DNA from: a virus
Length of the DNA stretch: 64,000 nucleotides
Reading direction: 5' to 3' (one strand)
Virus record (IMG/VR): IMGVR_UViG_3300020054_000866
Span: 1 to 64,000 of that record
The notes below the pieces were generated by a model. It had not been told where the DNA came from and ran no database searches. It worked only from the letters and a program-made list of their open reading frames with translations. Within the stretch, counting starts at the first letter, position 1. Each line of letters starts with the position of its first letter. The position numbers and the translations under genes were made by a program. Shown here in pieces: positions 1 to 7,815 of the stretch.

Positions 1-1166
1 TCGGCGGTGGCGCTGCTCTTACTCAGACCGTGACTGCCTCATCTGATTCTCAAGGCCGTTCACTTGCGGCTGACAACTGCGGCAACGTCGTTTCAGGTCA
101 CAAAGATGGCGCTGACCTGTACTTCCAGTACTCCACGGACTCTGGATCAACGTTCAGCGCTCAGGAACTGGTGGTCACTGCCGGTGATCGGGCGAACGCT
201 TCAATCAACGAAACCAACGGCGACGTCATGTTCTTGTATGAAAAAAGCGGCGACATCTTCCTTTCCACCTATGACGGTCTTCTTACCGGCGGCTCAAATT
301 GCTACGTCGCCTCATTCTCGTTGACCGCGATTGAGTTTGATGCTGCTGGTGAGACGAATGACATTGTGATTGAGAACACCAGTGGTTCTGACATTACGGT
401 GGACAGCATTTCGATCACTGGCACGGATTTCACGATCTCAGAGGATTGTGGTGCGACAATTCCTGCTGGTGCTTCTTGTACGATTTCAGTGACTGGTGAG
501 AATCAAGCGGACGAAACGTTGACGATTTCATTGAATGGTACGGCTCGTCAGGTGCCTGTGTCGATGGGCGCGATCGCTGAGTCAACCCCGGCCCCTTCTC
601 CCGCCCCCCCCCCCCCCCCCTCACCTGCCCCCGCTCCCGCCCCATCTGAGCCAGCGGCTCCTCGAGTGCCAGGGCCTGTACCGCCATGGCCATGGGCGAC
701 TGTGATCGGCGATTCCGTATTGCTCGAGTGGGATGTTCCTTGGCAGGACGGTAACGGTCCGATCACCAACTACAGAGTTCGCAGTATCCCAGACGGCGGA
801 ACGTGCACAACTACAGAGCTTTCCTGCACAATCACAGGGCTCGCTCCCGGTGTCGAGTACACGTTCGCCGTATCGGCGCAGAACAGTGAAGGCTGGGGTC
901 CCGAAGAGTTTAGTCAGGTTGCTGTCATGGTAGGCGAGACAACAGAAACTCTTCCAGAGACCCCTGTAACAGAGCCGGTACCAGCGCCGGAGACAGAAAC
1001 ACCACAGCCAGACGAGACAGTCTCTGCACCGACGCCTGAGGCCTCTGAGCCGGCAGTGGCGCCCACGCTGCCAGTAACTGGCGGTTCTCCTCTGGGATCA
1101 ATCGCGCTGTATTCTGCGTTTGTTATCGCTGGCGCTGCAACAGTGATCGCGACTAAGAGAAGATAA
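1..1166 (+). CDS. Surface protein with LPxTG wall anchor (5' partial)
   Basis: The reading frame is open to the left edge, so the N-terminus and any signal peptide are missing. Visible parts in order: a BNR-like Asp-box (STDSGSTF, near nt 135-160), an Ig-like region resembling HYDIN/choice-of-anchor-D domains (about nt 320-550), a Pro/Ala-rich linker containing a 17-nt poly-C run, a fibronectin type III-like domain (about nt 660-930), an acidic Pro/Glu/Thr-rich stalk, then LPVTG (nt 1068-1082), a hydrophobic segment and a KRR tail. That C-terminus is the classic sortase substrate signal of Gram-positive bacteria. It is unusual in a phage; the protein may decorate the infected cell or be a captured host gene. 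Function is not known. The domain calls come from reading the sequence; the sorting signal is the firmest part. Confidence 0.8.
   Translation, partial: GGGAALTQTVTASSDSQGRSLAADNCGNVVSGHKDGADLYFQYSTDSGSTFSAQELVVTAGDRANASINETNGDVMFLYEKSGDIFLSTYDGLLTGGSNCYVASFSLTAIEFDAAGETNDIVIENTSGSDITVDSISITGTDFTISEDCGATIPAGASCTISVTGENQADETLTISLNGTARQVPVSMGAIAESTPAPSPAPPPPPSPAPAPAPSEPAAPRVPGPVPPWPWATVIGDSVLLEWDVPWQDGNGPITNYRVRSIPDGGTCTTTELSCTITGLAPGVEYTFAVSAQNSEGWGPEEFSQVAVMVGETTETLPETPVTEPVPAPETETPQPDETVSAPTPEASEPAVAPTLPVTGGSPLGSIALYSAFVIAGAATVIATKRR
604..620. repeat. 17-nt poly-C homopolymer inside the surface-protein gene
   Basis: An uninterrupted run of 17 C sits in frame and codes for the proline linker. 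A change of one or two bases would shift the frame before the FnIII domain and LPVTG anchor. It could be a slipped-strand phase-variation tract or a length error in the assembly. Confidence 0.9.
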
Positions 1167-1190
1167 GTTTCAACTATTCTCGTCTAAGTC

Positions 1191-1219
1191 TTACATAGAT
1201 TTACACAAGCGTGTAATAA
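1191..1219 (+). promoter_or_regulatory. Promoter with near-leaderless start and overlapping inverted repeat
   Basis: A -35-like TTACAT (1191-1196) is separated by 17 nt from a -10 TAATAA (1214-1219). The ATG at 1228 lies only 8 nt after the -10, so transcription should start at or next to the start codon. An inverted repeat TTACAC-aagc-GTGTAA (1201-1216) overlaps the -10 and could be an operator for the HTH protein encoded next. Confidence 0.6.
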
Positions 1220-1227
1220 TACGTCTC

Positions 1228-1716
1228 ATGTCAAGCACAGACCAAGACCGACTAGTAGAAGAGTACGCCAAGCGTATTCAGCCGATTCTCGCTTCTGCGC
1301 AGAAAGCGTACGGAAGACGCGATCAGGATACACCTGCTCACGTGAACAGCAGACAGTACACGCAGCTTCTCGTTGAGTTTACTTCTAAGGGTGGAAGTCT
1401 TCAGCGTCTTGCTAGGCGTCTTAGTGTTTCGTACTCTGGCATGCGTCGTCGAGTAACTACGTCGGACGTTCCTCCTTTGAAGACCCCTCGAAAGAGCCAG
1501 GGACAAATTGAGTACTCAACTGTCTCGAGTGCCGCTGATCGCGTGCGTAACGCAAAGAGACAAGGCACTTCCGGATATCACGCGCAGCTCTACGAGGAGT
1601 TCAATAACGGTATCCCAATGAATCTGCTTGCTCGAGAGCTCGGGATTTCAAATGCTGCGCCCTTGTACTACGGAGTGCAGTCTCACTATAAGCGTTCTCT
1701 TCATTCTGCTTCATGA
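1228..1716 (+). CDS. Putative DNA-binding protein with two HTH-like repeats
   Basis: This 162-aa basic protein contains two similar segments, one around residues 47-75 (LLVEFTSKGG...LARRLSVSYSGMRRRV) and one around residues 121-150 (LYEEFNNGIP...LARELGIS). Both have the look of a helix-turn-helix, with LAR+L followed by a short turn. It has its own promoter with an inverted repeat over the -10, which would suit autoregulation, although that is inference. There is no Shine-Dalgarno sequence, consistent with a leaderless mRNA. The family is not recognised. The stop overlaps the ATG of the next small ORF (ATGA). Confidence 0.65.
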   Translation: MSSTDQDRLVEEYAKRIQPILASAQKAYGRRDQDTPAHVNSRQYTQLLVEFTSKGGSLQRLARRLSVSYSGMRRRVTTSDVPPLKTPRKSQGQIEYSTVSSAADRVRNAKRQGTSGYHAQLYEEFNNGIPMNLLARELGISNAAPLYYGVQSHYKRSLHSAS

Positions 1717-1871
1717 CCCCTGAGGAGCTCGAGGACGAAGACTGCCCCTATGAGGATTCGTTAGAGTTTTTCGCTGACATCATCGATCAGGGCGCTTTTC
1801 ACGTCACGCTCACGTCACAATACCTTCGGGATCTGGCAGAGGAGATAAGATCTCTTCGGGAGAATAACTGA
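1713..1871 (+). CDS. Small acidic hypothetical protein (52 aa)
   Basis: A short ORF starts with an ATG that overlaps the previous stop (ATGA), which suggests translational coupling. The protein is rich in Glu and Asp at the N-terminus and ends in a probable helix (YLRDLAEEIRSLRENN). No family is recognised. Confidence 0.5.
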   Translation: MTPEELEDEDCPYEDSLEFFADIIDQGAFHVTLTSQYLRDLAEEIRSLRENN

Positions 1872-1883
1872 AAGAGATCACGA

Positions 1884-2093
1884 ATGCGACACGAACGCTC
1901 GCTGTACACAACCGTCTATGGTGCCGTGTATGACAGAATCAGCGACAAGTACCCAGCGGATAAGAAAGTTGTAGCTGCGAAAAAGATCACAGACACCCTG
2001 TGGGAGCTTTCATACGACTGCCACAGCACGCTTGAGTCTGTGTCAATTGAAGAAGACTTTTACACTATTGCTAGCGACGTGTTGAATCTTTAG
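1884..2093 (+). CDS. Small hypothetical protein (69 aa)
   Basis: An ATG start follows a weak AGAGA ribosome site about 8 nt upstream. The protein begins MRHERSLYTTVYGAVYDRI and looks like a compact alpha/beta fold with charged helices. It follows the 52-aa ORF by 12 nt, so the three genes from 1228 probably form one transcript. It converges with the WhiB gene on the other strand and overlaps it by 23 nt. No function is recognised. Confidence 0.5.
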   Translation: MRHERSLYTTVYGAVYDRISDKYPADKKVVAAKKITDTLWELSYDCHSTLESVSIEEDFYTIASDVLNL

Positions 2094-2406
2094 TCTTCTC
2101 GAGAAGCTTCTGCTCCTCAATCCCAAAGCGCCGATGAGGCTTGCTTTGTCGAATGTAGATCGCGTTTTGTCGCATGTACCCGGCTAGAAACCGATCGTCT
2201 TCGTTTTCTCCACCCCAGACACCGATTTCAGCGTTCTCTCTCGCGTACTCACGACATGGTTCAATGACGGGGCATTGGCTGCATATTTGTTTTGCAATTG
2301 TCTCGCGCTTTACTTTAGAGCGAGGTACTTCTTTTTTCGATCCCTGAGAATAGAAGTACTCTGTCATGCCGCGACATGCGGCGTCATTTATCCATTCAAA
2401 TGACAA
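2071..2406 (-). CDS. whiB: WhiB-family iron-sulfur transcription regulator
   Basis: This 111-aa protein carries the WhiB signature: Cys11, then Cys42-x2-Cys45-x5-Cys51 as [4Fe-4S] ligands, followed by GVWGG and a basic C-terminal part for DNA binding. WhiB proteins are restricted to Actinobacteria and their phages and act with the primary sigma factor to tune transcription in response to redox or NO; phage versions can interfere with host WhiB2. The start is TTG at 2406 with a good GGGGAG ribosome site 6 nt upstream. It lies downstream of the small membrane protein gene on the same strand. It strongly supports an actinobacterial host. Confidence 0.93.
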   Translation of the reverse strand: MSFEWINDAACRGMTEYFYSQGSKKEVPRSKVKRETIAKQICSQCPVIEPCREYARENAEIGVWGGENEDDRFLAGYMRQNAIYIRQSKPHRRFGIEEQKLLEKTKDSTRR

Positions 2407-2421
2407 TGTTTCTCCCCGAAA

Positions 2422-2442
2422 GTTGTCAGTTGTCAGTTGTCA
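2422..2442. repeat. Three tandem 7-nt repeats between WhiB and the membrane protein gene
   Basis: GTTGTCA is repeated three times perfectly, followed by a partial GTT. The array overlaps the stop codon of the minus-strand gene at 2440 and lies just upstream of the WhiB ribosome site, so copy-number change would alter intergenic spacing and not coding sequence. Confidence 0.85.
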
Positions 2443-2679
2443 GTTATTCTTTTTGTCGACCTTTTGGAAGACTTCGTTGATTTCCTCAGTCGTGAGAACG
2501 CCGTCGTCCATGTAGGCTCTTGCGAGTCCCTCAACAACAAACGCGACTCCACCAATTCCGGCCATAAGCACGGCCTTGACGAGAGGGACGTCAACAATAG
2601 CTCCTGCACCGACGACACTCAATCCTGTTGCTGCAAACGTTGCGACGATTCTGAAGCTGATTTGTTTCATCATTTCCAT
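2440..2679 (-). CDS. Small membrane protein, possible holin-like
   Basis: This 79-aa protein has two likely membrane segments (about residues 8-27 and 33-52) joined by a short polar turn, then a charged tail with an LTTEEINEVF helix. Size and topology fit class II holins, but it sits with WhiB and ribonucleotide reductase instead of the lysin, and a better-placed holin candidate exists at 6055. A GGGAG ribosome site lies 8 nt before the ATG. A non-lytic membrane role is equally possible. Confidence 0.55.
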   Translation of the reverse strand: MEMMKQISFRIVATFAATGLSVVGAGAIVDVPLVKAVLMAGIGGVAFVVEGLARAYMDDGVLTTEEINEVFQKVDKKNN

Positions 2680-2736
2680 GGAAGAGTCTCCCTGTTATAG
2701 CCCTCTCCCAAGGACATGATTATTCTAAACCATGTT

Positions 2737-4788
2737 TCAGGCGTTCTCCTTGACAAACTTGATTTCACACGAATCTGTTGTACAGTAGCTTTCACCAATT
2801 GCGTCTGCTGCCATTCCTCCGTACACTCCCGTGAAGTCAATCGGGAACAGCGCCTTTGACGCCTCGAGATACTCGTTCTCGTCAATCTGCGTGTATGGCA
2901 TCTGCGGATACACGAAGTTCCCCTGTGGGAGGAATGAGACGGTCTTGAGTTGTCCGTCATACATGTGAAGCACTGTTCCGATTTGGTCCTTTTCTTCTTC
3001 GGCGTCGAATGAAATTGTCACTGACACCGAGTTATCCGACCAGTATCTTTGAGCAGTCGACGCGAGAGACATCTTCTCGAAGATCGTGACGTCCTTCTCT
3101 GATCTCGTGGCATCTGATTTGATCGGAAAGAACACAACCGATGTCGTGTCTGGTGATTCTGACGCCGGCTCGACTCTGTAGTTCGCCATGCGAAACAGTG
3201 GGAGCATCGGATCGTCGTTTGAGAAGCGAATCGCTCTCAAGAAGAATTTGCCACCCGGCGTCCAGTGAACACCGGGTGACTCGCCGGCGAGAATTGACAC
3301 AGTCCCAGACGGCTTAACAGTCGTTGTCTTAATCGACTCACGAACACCAAGCCATTCGGAATAGATGTTGTCGTAATTCTTCACCGTGGCGTATCCTTGG
3401 TCCATCCAGTCACGTAGAACTGGCAGACCATGCACGTCTGCGAAGTTTGCAACGCCAGACATCGATGTTCCGATCCGTCTGTTTCGTTGCATGATTGCGT
3501 TTGTCTCCTCCCAGTGAGTCGGAAGAAGAGTAACGGTCTTAGCGTACAGGTACGCGAACTTGAGAGTGCGTCGGTAGTCCTCGAGTGACTCGTGACGGTT
3601 GAGATATGTCTCGACGAGCGTGCACATCTCGTATGACTCAAGTGACTGCTCGGCGCACGGATTGTAACCAGCGACCCTGTGATCCTTATTGTTCGGCGGG
3701 TCAATGAGACGCCCATACTTGCGGCTCATATCCAGCCAGATCACGCCAGGCTCGCCGTTCAGTGAGATGCCGTCTACAATACTTGACAGGTCTTCTCCAA
3801 CGGACGTAGCGACGGAGTTGTTAGACATCCAGCCCCAGCCTGGCGCCTTCGGATCATACGAGTTTCTTTCTGGATACACCTCAGAGTTCTTCAGGTTAAG
3901 GAAGTTCTCATCATCAAGTCGACCAAGAAGAAGCTCAGCAGAGCGACGAACGTTTCCAGAGACAACGCAAACTCCAATGAGATTTCCGATGTCGGCGATA
4001 TCGGTCCGTGTTAGTGACTCTCCATCACGACCGTCGAAGAGCTTACGAATATGATCGTGAAGCTTCTCGAGAGGCTGATGCCCAGCGGCTGTTCCACCGA
4101 ATGTGCGAATTGGCTCGCCTGCGGGGCGAACGAGCGAGTAGTCAAACGTGATCGTGTTTTGATCAGCCTTGAGGTACGAGTTGAGCAGAAGCGTCATTGA
4201 CTCGACCCAACCTTCACGAGTGTCTGGCACCTCGTACTCGTAGTAGTTGTCGCTTGGCTTGTAGATCGTGAATTCCTTGTCAGCGCCTAGGTCATCGAAT
4301 CCGACGCCAACGCCGAGCATCGATGCCTCCATAAGAAACGCAAAAGGCTTCGCTGGATTGTTCTTGCTCATCTCAGCAGTCGAGACAAACGCGCAGTTCT
4401 GAAGCGCGGCCGAGTTACGATGCTCGTTGACAAGTGGCGTGCCCATGACCCAAAGCCCACGACCAGGTGGCGTCCACTTTAGATTGAAAAGACGATCGTA
4501 CGCTTCCTTAGCACTTGCCTGCGCCTTGCTGTCGTTCCACGGCAGACGGTTTGTCTTGCAATGGTCTTTTTGAAGCGAGTACATCCCGTTGATGCAGCGT
4601 TCGCAGACGTCAGCCCATGTCTCCTTCGTGCCGTCTTCCTTAAGACGCGAATATGTGCGAAGGAATGTGATTTCTCCGACGGAATTTCCCGCGGCGTCGG
4701 TGTACCCAAACGGCGGCTTCTTATCTCTGTACTCAGCTACAAAGTCGTCAGAAAGATGAAAAGAGAGATAAGAAGACACAGCGATCAC
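2737..4788 (-). CDS. nrdJ: Adenosylcobalamin-dependent ribonucleoside-triphosphate reductase (class II)
   Basis: The 683-aa length and features match monomeric class II reductases of the Lactobacillus leichmannii type, which reduce NTPs to dNTPs using coenzyme B12. Visible landmarks are LSDDFVAEYRDKKPPFG at the N-terminus, the active-site cysteine in QNCAF (Cys132), NPCAEQ with Cys378 plus Cys389 (thiyl radical and second active-site cysteine), and a C-terminal Cys669-x4-Cys674 pair that would relay electrons from thioredoxin. The GTG start at 4788 has no strong ribosome site; a TATAAT-like -10 lies 29-34 nt upstream. The enzyme would supply dNTPs for phage replication without oxygen dependence. 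Confidence 0.93.
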   Translation of the reverse strand: MIAVSSYLSFHLSDDFVAEYRDKKPPFGYTDAAGNSVGEITFLRTYSRLKEDGTKETWADVCERCINGMYSLQKDHCKTNRLPWNDSKAQASAKEAYDRLFNLKWTPPGRGLWVMGTPLVNEHRNSAALQNCAFVSTAEMSKNNPAKPFAFLMEASMLGVGVGFDDLGADKEFTIYKPSDNYYEYEVPDTREGWVESMTLLLNSYLKADQNTITFDYSLVRPAGEPIRTFGGTAAGHQPLEKLHDHIRKLFDGRDGESLTRTDIADIGNLIGVCVVSGNVRRSAELLLGRLDDENFLNLKNSEVYPERNSYDPKAPGWGWMSNNSVATSVGEDLSSIVDGISLNGEPGVIWLDMSRKYGRLIDPPNNKDHRVAGYNPCAEQSLESYEMCTLVETYLNRHESLEDYRRTLKFAYLYAKTVTLLPTHWEETNAIMQRNRRIGTSMSGVANFADVHGLPVLRDWMDQGYATVKNYDNIYSEWLGVRESIKTTTVKPSGTVSILAGESPGVHWTPGGKFFLRAIRFSNDDPMLPLFRMANYRVEPASESPDTTSVVFFPIKSDATRSEKDVTIFEKMSLASTAQRYWSDNSVSVTISFDAEEEKDQIGTVLHMYDGQLKTVSFLPQGNFVYPQMPYTQIDENEYLEASKALFPIDFTGVYGGMAADAIGESYCTTDSCEIKFVKENA

Positions 4789-4816
4789 CCCGCGGATGTA
4801 GTTGATTGGTATAGGA

Positions 4817-4822
4817 ATTATA
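4817..4822 (-). promoter_or_regulatory. Candidate -10 element for the ribonucleotide reductase gene
   Basis: A perfect TATAAT on the minus strand would place the transcription start about 22 nt upstream of the GTG at 4788. No convincing -35 is visible, which is common for actinobacterial promoters. Confidence 0.4.
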
Positions 4823-4842
4823 GCTCAAGTAGGCTGCTTCTA

Positions 4843-5085
4843 CTAAGACAGAAAAAGCGTCTTGTAGAGCTCGGCGCATCTCGGGCAGATCGGAAAGTTG
4901 TCGGGATCCCTGGACGGTACCCAGATCTTTCCACAGAGCGCTACAATCGGAAGACCATTCACAAGTGCTTCTGTGATTTGATCCTTCTGAGCGTAGTGCG
5001 CGAACTTATCGTGGTCGCCCTCTTCGTATTCGTATTCAACAATAGGGACGCTCTCTAATTCGACTTCTAGTTCTACTTCTGACAT
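4843..5085 (-). CDS. DUF3039 family protein
   Basis: The 80-aa product (MSEVELE start) matches the actinobacterial DUF3039 pattern: an acidic N-terminus, GDHDKFAHYAQKD, then ALCGKIWVPSRDP and a final CPRCAELY. The one-plus-two cysteine layout suggests a small zinc site. A longer frame exists upstream, but the conserved part begins after Met24 of that frame, and the chosen ATG overlaps the end of the Nei-like gene by 13 nt, as expected for a coupled pair. The function of the family is unknown; it is common in Actinobacteria and their phages. Confidence 0.82.
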   Translation of the reverse strand: MSEVELEVELESVPIVEYEYEEGDHDKFAHYAQKDQITEALVNGLPIVALCGKIWVPSRDPDNFPICPRCAELYKTLFLS

Positions 5086-5873
5086 GTCGAACACCAGTAC
5101 AGTTTGCGGCCGTCTACGTCGCCGATTTGCACCTCGCTGGAGCAGACCCTGCACGGTAGCCCATGTCTTTTGTAGACGTAAGAGTATTGAGTGTACTTAG
5201 AATCTGAAAGCTCTTCGTTGCTCAGATGATTGACGTGCACGGTGCGAATCATCCCGTCTGTCGCTCCGTCTCCCATCAGCACTGATGCTCTTTCCCAGAT
5301 GTTTTCAATCGTCTTCTCCGGCACATCGCATCCTCGAGTCTCTGGATTCAGATTCTCAAGAAAGAGAAGCTCGGCTCGGTAGACGTTTCCGATGCCAGCG
5401 ATGATCGACTGATTCATTAATAGTGACGCGATGCTTTTCTTGCTCGAGCGGATCTTATCGACAACCGCCTGAGACATCGGCTCGTCGTGAAGTGGATCGT
5501 CTCCAAGCTTTGCAGTTTTCTCCAACATCTGCTCCGTTGTCAGATACTCGCATTTCGTCGGGCCAACGAGCTCTGATACAAAGATTTCGTTTTCTAAGCG
5601 AAGTCTCGCAGACGGTCGCGGCTGCCCGCCTCGGTTTCTACGAATGTTGAACCACCCGTAGAGGCCGAGGTGAATGTGAACAATCTCGTCACGTTCTTCG
5701 AAGTGGAAGAACAGGTGCTTGCCGTGCGTCGTAGTACCGAGAAGTGTTCTTCCGTTGATGGACGCCGCGCCGTCTGCGAATCTGCCTTGCGGGCTCGTCG
5801 CTACCACCGGCAGTCCTTGAAAACAGTTTTCATGGACGTTGGCGAAATAGCGAATCGAGTGTCCCTCCGGCAT
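5073..5873 (-). CDS. nei: Fpg/Nei family DNA glycosylase (endonuclease VIII-like)
   Basis: The 266-aa protein begins with MPEGHSIRYFA; after Met removal Pro1 and Glu2 are the catalytic residues of this family. It continues with the beta-sandwich domain, a helix-two-turn-helix segment (LLMNQSIIAGIGNVYRAELLF) and a C-terminal zinc finger (CRVC...CSTC). The MPEGH form is typical of actinobacterial Nei proteins that remove oxidised pyrimidines and cut at abasic sites. It is the first gene of the minus-strand run toward DUF3039. A glycosylase that excises damaged bases in a phage with possibly modified cytosines is notable; substrate range cannot be judged here. Confidence 0.92.
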   Translation of the reverse strand: MPEGHSIRYFANVHENCFQGLPVVATSPQGRFADGAASINGRTLLGTTTHGKHLFFHFEERDEIVHIHLGLYGWFNIRRNRGGQPRPSARLRLENEIFVSELVGPTKCEYLTTEQMLEKTAKLGDDPLHDEPMSQAVVDKIRSSKKSIASLLMNQSIIAGIGNVYRAELLFLENLNPETRGCDVPEKTIENIWERASVLMGDGATDGMIRTVHVNHLSNEELSDSKYTQYSYVYKRHGLPCRVCSSEVQIGDVDGRKLYWCSTCQK

Positions 5874-5880
5874 TGATGCG

Positions 5881-5886
5881 ACTATA
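5881..5886 (-). promoter_or_regulatory. -10 element giving a leaderless Nei transcript
   Basis: TATAGT on the minus strand ends 7 nt before the ATG at 5873, so the mRNA would start at the start codon. No clear -35 is visible. Confidence 0.5.
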
Positions 5887-6011
5887 CACTAAGAACGCGC
5901 GAAAGTTACGACCGACCCGTACATCTTTAAGTATTTTTCACTCTCAGTAGCCACTCAGCCGAGTAGCTCTCAGATGTACTTATTTGGTGAATGACACCCA
6001 GAAGAATAGAC

Positions 6012-6017
6012 TATAAT
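6012..6017 (+). promoter_or_regulatory. -10 element for the lysis genes
   Basis: A perfect TATAAT lies in the divergent spacer 5874-6054. It overlaps an upstream in-frame ATG at 6016, which argues that the holin starts at the later ATG (6055), giving a leader of about 30 nt with an AGAGGTGA ribosome site. Confidence 0.55.
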
Positions 6018-6054
6018 GATATTTAGAGCTCTACGTCTGAGAGGTGACGCCCAC

Positions 6055-6291
6055 ATGGACAACTATAAAGACAAAACCATGTACATCCTTGCAATTGGCG
6101 TGATGTTGGCGATTCTTGTCGCCATCGTTGGAGATTACGCAGTTGCCGCGATCGAGACTCAAACAACCGAAGAAGCTGTTGAGGTTTCATCGGACGTTAT
6201 GACGCTTGTTCAAACCGCCCTAGGTGGCGTCATTGGTATCCTCGGAGGATACTTTGGTGCTAAGGGCTCGTCTAAGAAAGAAGAAGAGTGA
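6055..6291 (+). CDS. Putative holin
   Basis: The 78-aa product from the ATG at 6055 has a short charged N-terminus (MDNYKDK), a strong membrane segment (MYILAIGVMLAILVAIVGDY), a short periplasm-like loop, a second hydrophobic Gly-rich segment (LGGVIGILGGYFG) and a KKEEE tail. Two membrane spans, small size and direct overlap with the endolysin start are the usual context of a class II holin, which forms the pore that triggers lysis. The start is set by the ribosome site and by the -10 that overlaps the earlier ATG. Confidence 0.75.
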   Translation: MDNYKDKTMYILAIGVMLAILVAIVGDYAVAAIETQTTEEAVEVSSDVMTLVQTALGGVIGILGGYFGAKGSSKKEEE

Positions 6292-7334
6292 TGGCCCGCC
6301 CATACACAGGATTTGACGTAATTGCCGGTGGAAAGCGCGCTGGCATGGAGACACTTCTTAGTCTCTTAAGCGCGCACTTTGGTCTTTGGAATAACGGCAG
6401 TTTTGGTGTTCGTAAGAAGAGAGGCAAGTCCTCGTATTCAGTGCATGCGACTGGCCGCGCGGCCGATCTTTCTTGGAGAGGTGCTCCGTATCGCGGGCCC
6501 GGCAACTACGAGGCCGCCTGTAAGATGATGGACTTTGTTGTCGCCCACGCCGATGCTCTTCACATCGAGGCGGTGTTTGACTACTACCCAGCGCCCCACG
6601 GCCGCGGATGGAAGTGTGACCGTGCCGCGTGGCAGGTCTATGACAAGCCCGCGTTCAGCGGCGCTCCTGGCGGCGACTGGGTGCACATTGAAATCTCGAA
6701 TGACAAGGCAGATGACCCGGCCTATTACACTGAGATCATGCGGCAGCTTCTCGGCGAGCCACCTGTTGCTGTAAAGCCCGCCCCGGCGGCTAAGACACGT
6801 AAGGCGCCTCCCGGCAAGAAGCCGTGGCTCCAGGTTGGATCAAAGGGCAACGAGGTTAAGGCCATGCAGAAGATCGTTGGCGCTGAGCCAGTCGATGGTA
6901 GCTTCGGGGCGAAGACTGAGGCGAAGGTCAAGGAGTGGCAGGCCGAGCACGATCAACACGTTGACGGTATCTGGGGTCCCGGTTCTGACAAGCACGCTAA
7001 GAATTGCACCTGCAAGCCCGCTGACGCAAAGGCCGAAGACGCTACTCCCGCGAAGGTCACGACCAAGAAGGCTGCTACTAAGCCCGCTAAGAAGCCCGCG
7101 GCTACTGCTACTGCTACTGCCACAAAGGCCTCTCGACCATACCCGGGCGCCCCAATTCGCAAAGGCTCAACTGGTCCGAACGTGAAACTTGTTCAAGGAG
7201 TTGTTGGCACAGAGCTCGTCGACGGTCAGTTCGGTAGCAAGACGCTCGCGGCTGTTAAGAAATGGCAGAGCGAAAACGGGCAGTTGGCTGACGGAATCGT
7301 TGGTCCCAAGACTTGGGCGGCGATGTTCGGCTGA
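6291..7334 (+). CDS. Endolysin: M15-type peptidase with two peptidoglycan-binding domains
   Basis: The 347-aa protein begins with an M15/VanY-like peptidase domain (about residues 1-155) showing the metal-site pattern SVHATGRAADL (His52, Asp59) and WVHIE near residue 141. An Ala/Pro/Lys linker leads to a first PG_binding_1 domain (VGSKGNEVKAMQ, about 178-240), then a long Lys/Ala/Thr linker and a second PG_binding_1 domain (GSTGPNVKLVQ, about 285-347). Such enzymes cut peptide bonds in peptidoglycan to lyse the cell. The ATG overlaps the holin stop (TGATG); a GTG one codon earlier is the alternative. The two repeats share DG.(F/W)G motifs and probably arose by duplication. Confidence 0.93.
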   Translation: MARPYTGFDVIAGGKRAGMETLLSLLSAHFGLWNNGSFGVRKKRGKSSYSVHATGRAADLSWRGAPYRGPGNYEAACKMMDFVVAHADALHIEAVFDYYPAPHGRGWKCDRAAWQVYDKPAFSGAPGGDWVHIEISNDKADDPAYYTEIMRQLLGEPPVAVKPAPAAKTRKAPPGKKPWLQVGSKGNEVKAMQKIVGAEPVDGSFGAKTEAKVKEWQAEHDQHVDGIWGPGSDKHAKNCTCKPADAKAEDATPAKVTTKKAATKPAKKPAATATATATKASRPYPGAPIRKGSTGPNVKLVQGVVGTELVDGQFGSKTLAAVKKWQSENGQLADGIVGPKTWAAMFG

Positions 7335-7372
7335 CGCCAGCATCTTCTCTCCACAAAGATAAAGGTGCAGCC

Positions 7373-7573
7373 ATGGAAGCAGTTATTGTAGCCCTAATAA
7401 CAGTGGTTGGTGGAGTTCTTGTAGCTCTCATTCAAAAGACAAGAAATGAAAATACAAGAGATCACGCCATTGTAGCAAAGTCTTTGGATAGAATAGAAGA
7501 CAAGATCGACCATCACATAGTTGATCATGCGACAGGTAAGTTCTCCTCAAAAGGAAAAGAAAAGGCAACCTGA
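7373..7573 (+). CDS. Small membrane-anchored coiled-coil protein in the lysis region
   Basis: The 66-aa product starts with an N-terminal membrane segment (AVIVALITVVGGVLVALI) followed by a charged helical tail (RIEDKIDHHIVDH). An AAAGGTG ribosome site precedes the ATG at 7373; an upstream start in the same frame would run through the endolysin end and is less likely. Its position just after the endolysin suggests an accessory holin or antiholin, as seen in many actinophages, but this is from context only. Confidence 0.6.
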   Translation: MEAVIVALITVVGGVLVALIQKTRNENTRDHAIVAKSLDRIEDKIDHHIVDHATGKFSSKGKEKAT

Positions 7574-7575
7574 CA

Positions 7576-7779
7576 TTGGGCAAGCAGAAGAAGGCTAAGG
7601 CCGCTACTGGCACACGAACCCGAGTAAATCCGCTCACTGGTCAAGTCGAGCAGGTCACTGGCACTAAGGCCGGGAGAAAACGTCAACGACTCCCGCTAGA
7701 TCATCCCCTGCGTACACACGTTGTCGCCGAAAAGAAAGGCAAGAAACGGTCTAAGCCGTTGTTCGACGACGACGAGTAA
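7576..7779 (+). CDS. Small basic hypothetical protein (67 aa)
   Basis: A TTG start at 7576 follows the previous stop by 2 nt. The protein is Lys/Arg-rich (GKQKKAKAATGTRTR at the N-terminus) and ends FDDDE. It looks like an unstructured nucleic-acid-binding peptide; no family is recognised. Confidence 0.45.
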   Translation: MGKQKKAKAATGTRTRVNPLTGQVEQVTGTKAGRKRQRLPLDHPLRTHVVAEKKGKKRSKPLFDDDE

Positions 7780-7815
7780 GGTCTAGTGACGTACGACACA
7801 CTGTAACCCGCGTTA

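Noticed and set aside
6016-6054. Upstream ATG as holin start
   Set aside because: It overlaps a TATAAT -10 element and has no ribosome site, while the ATG at 6055 has AGAGGTGA upstream.
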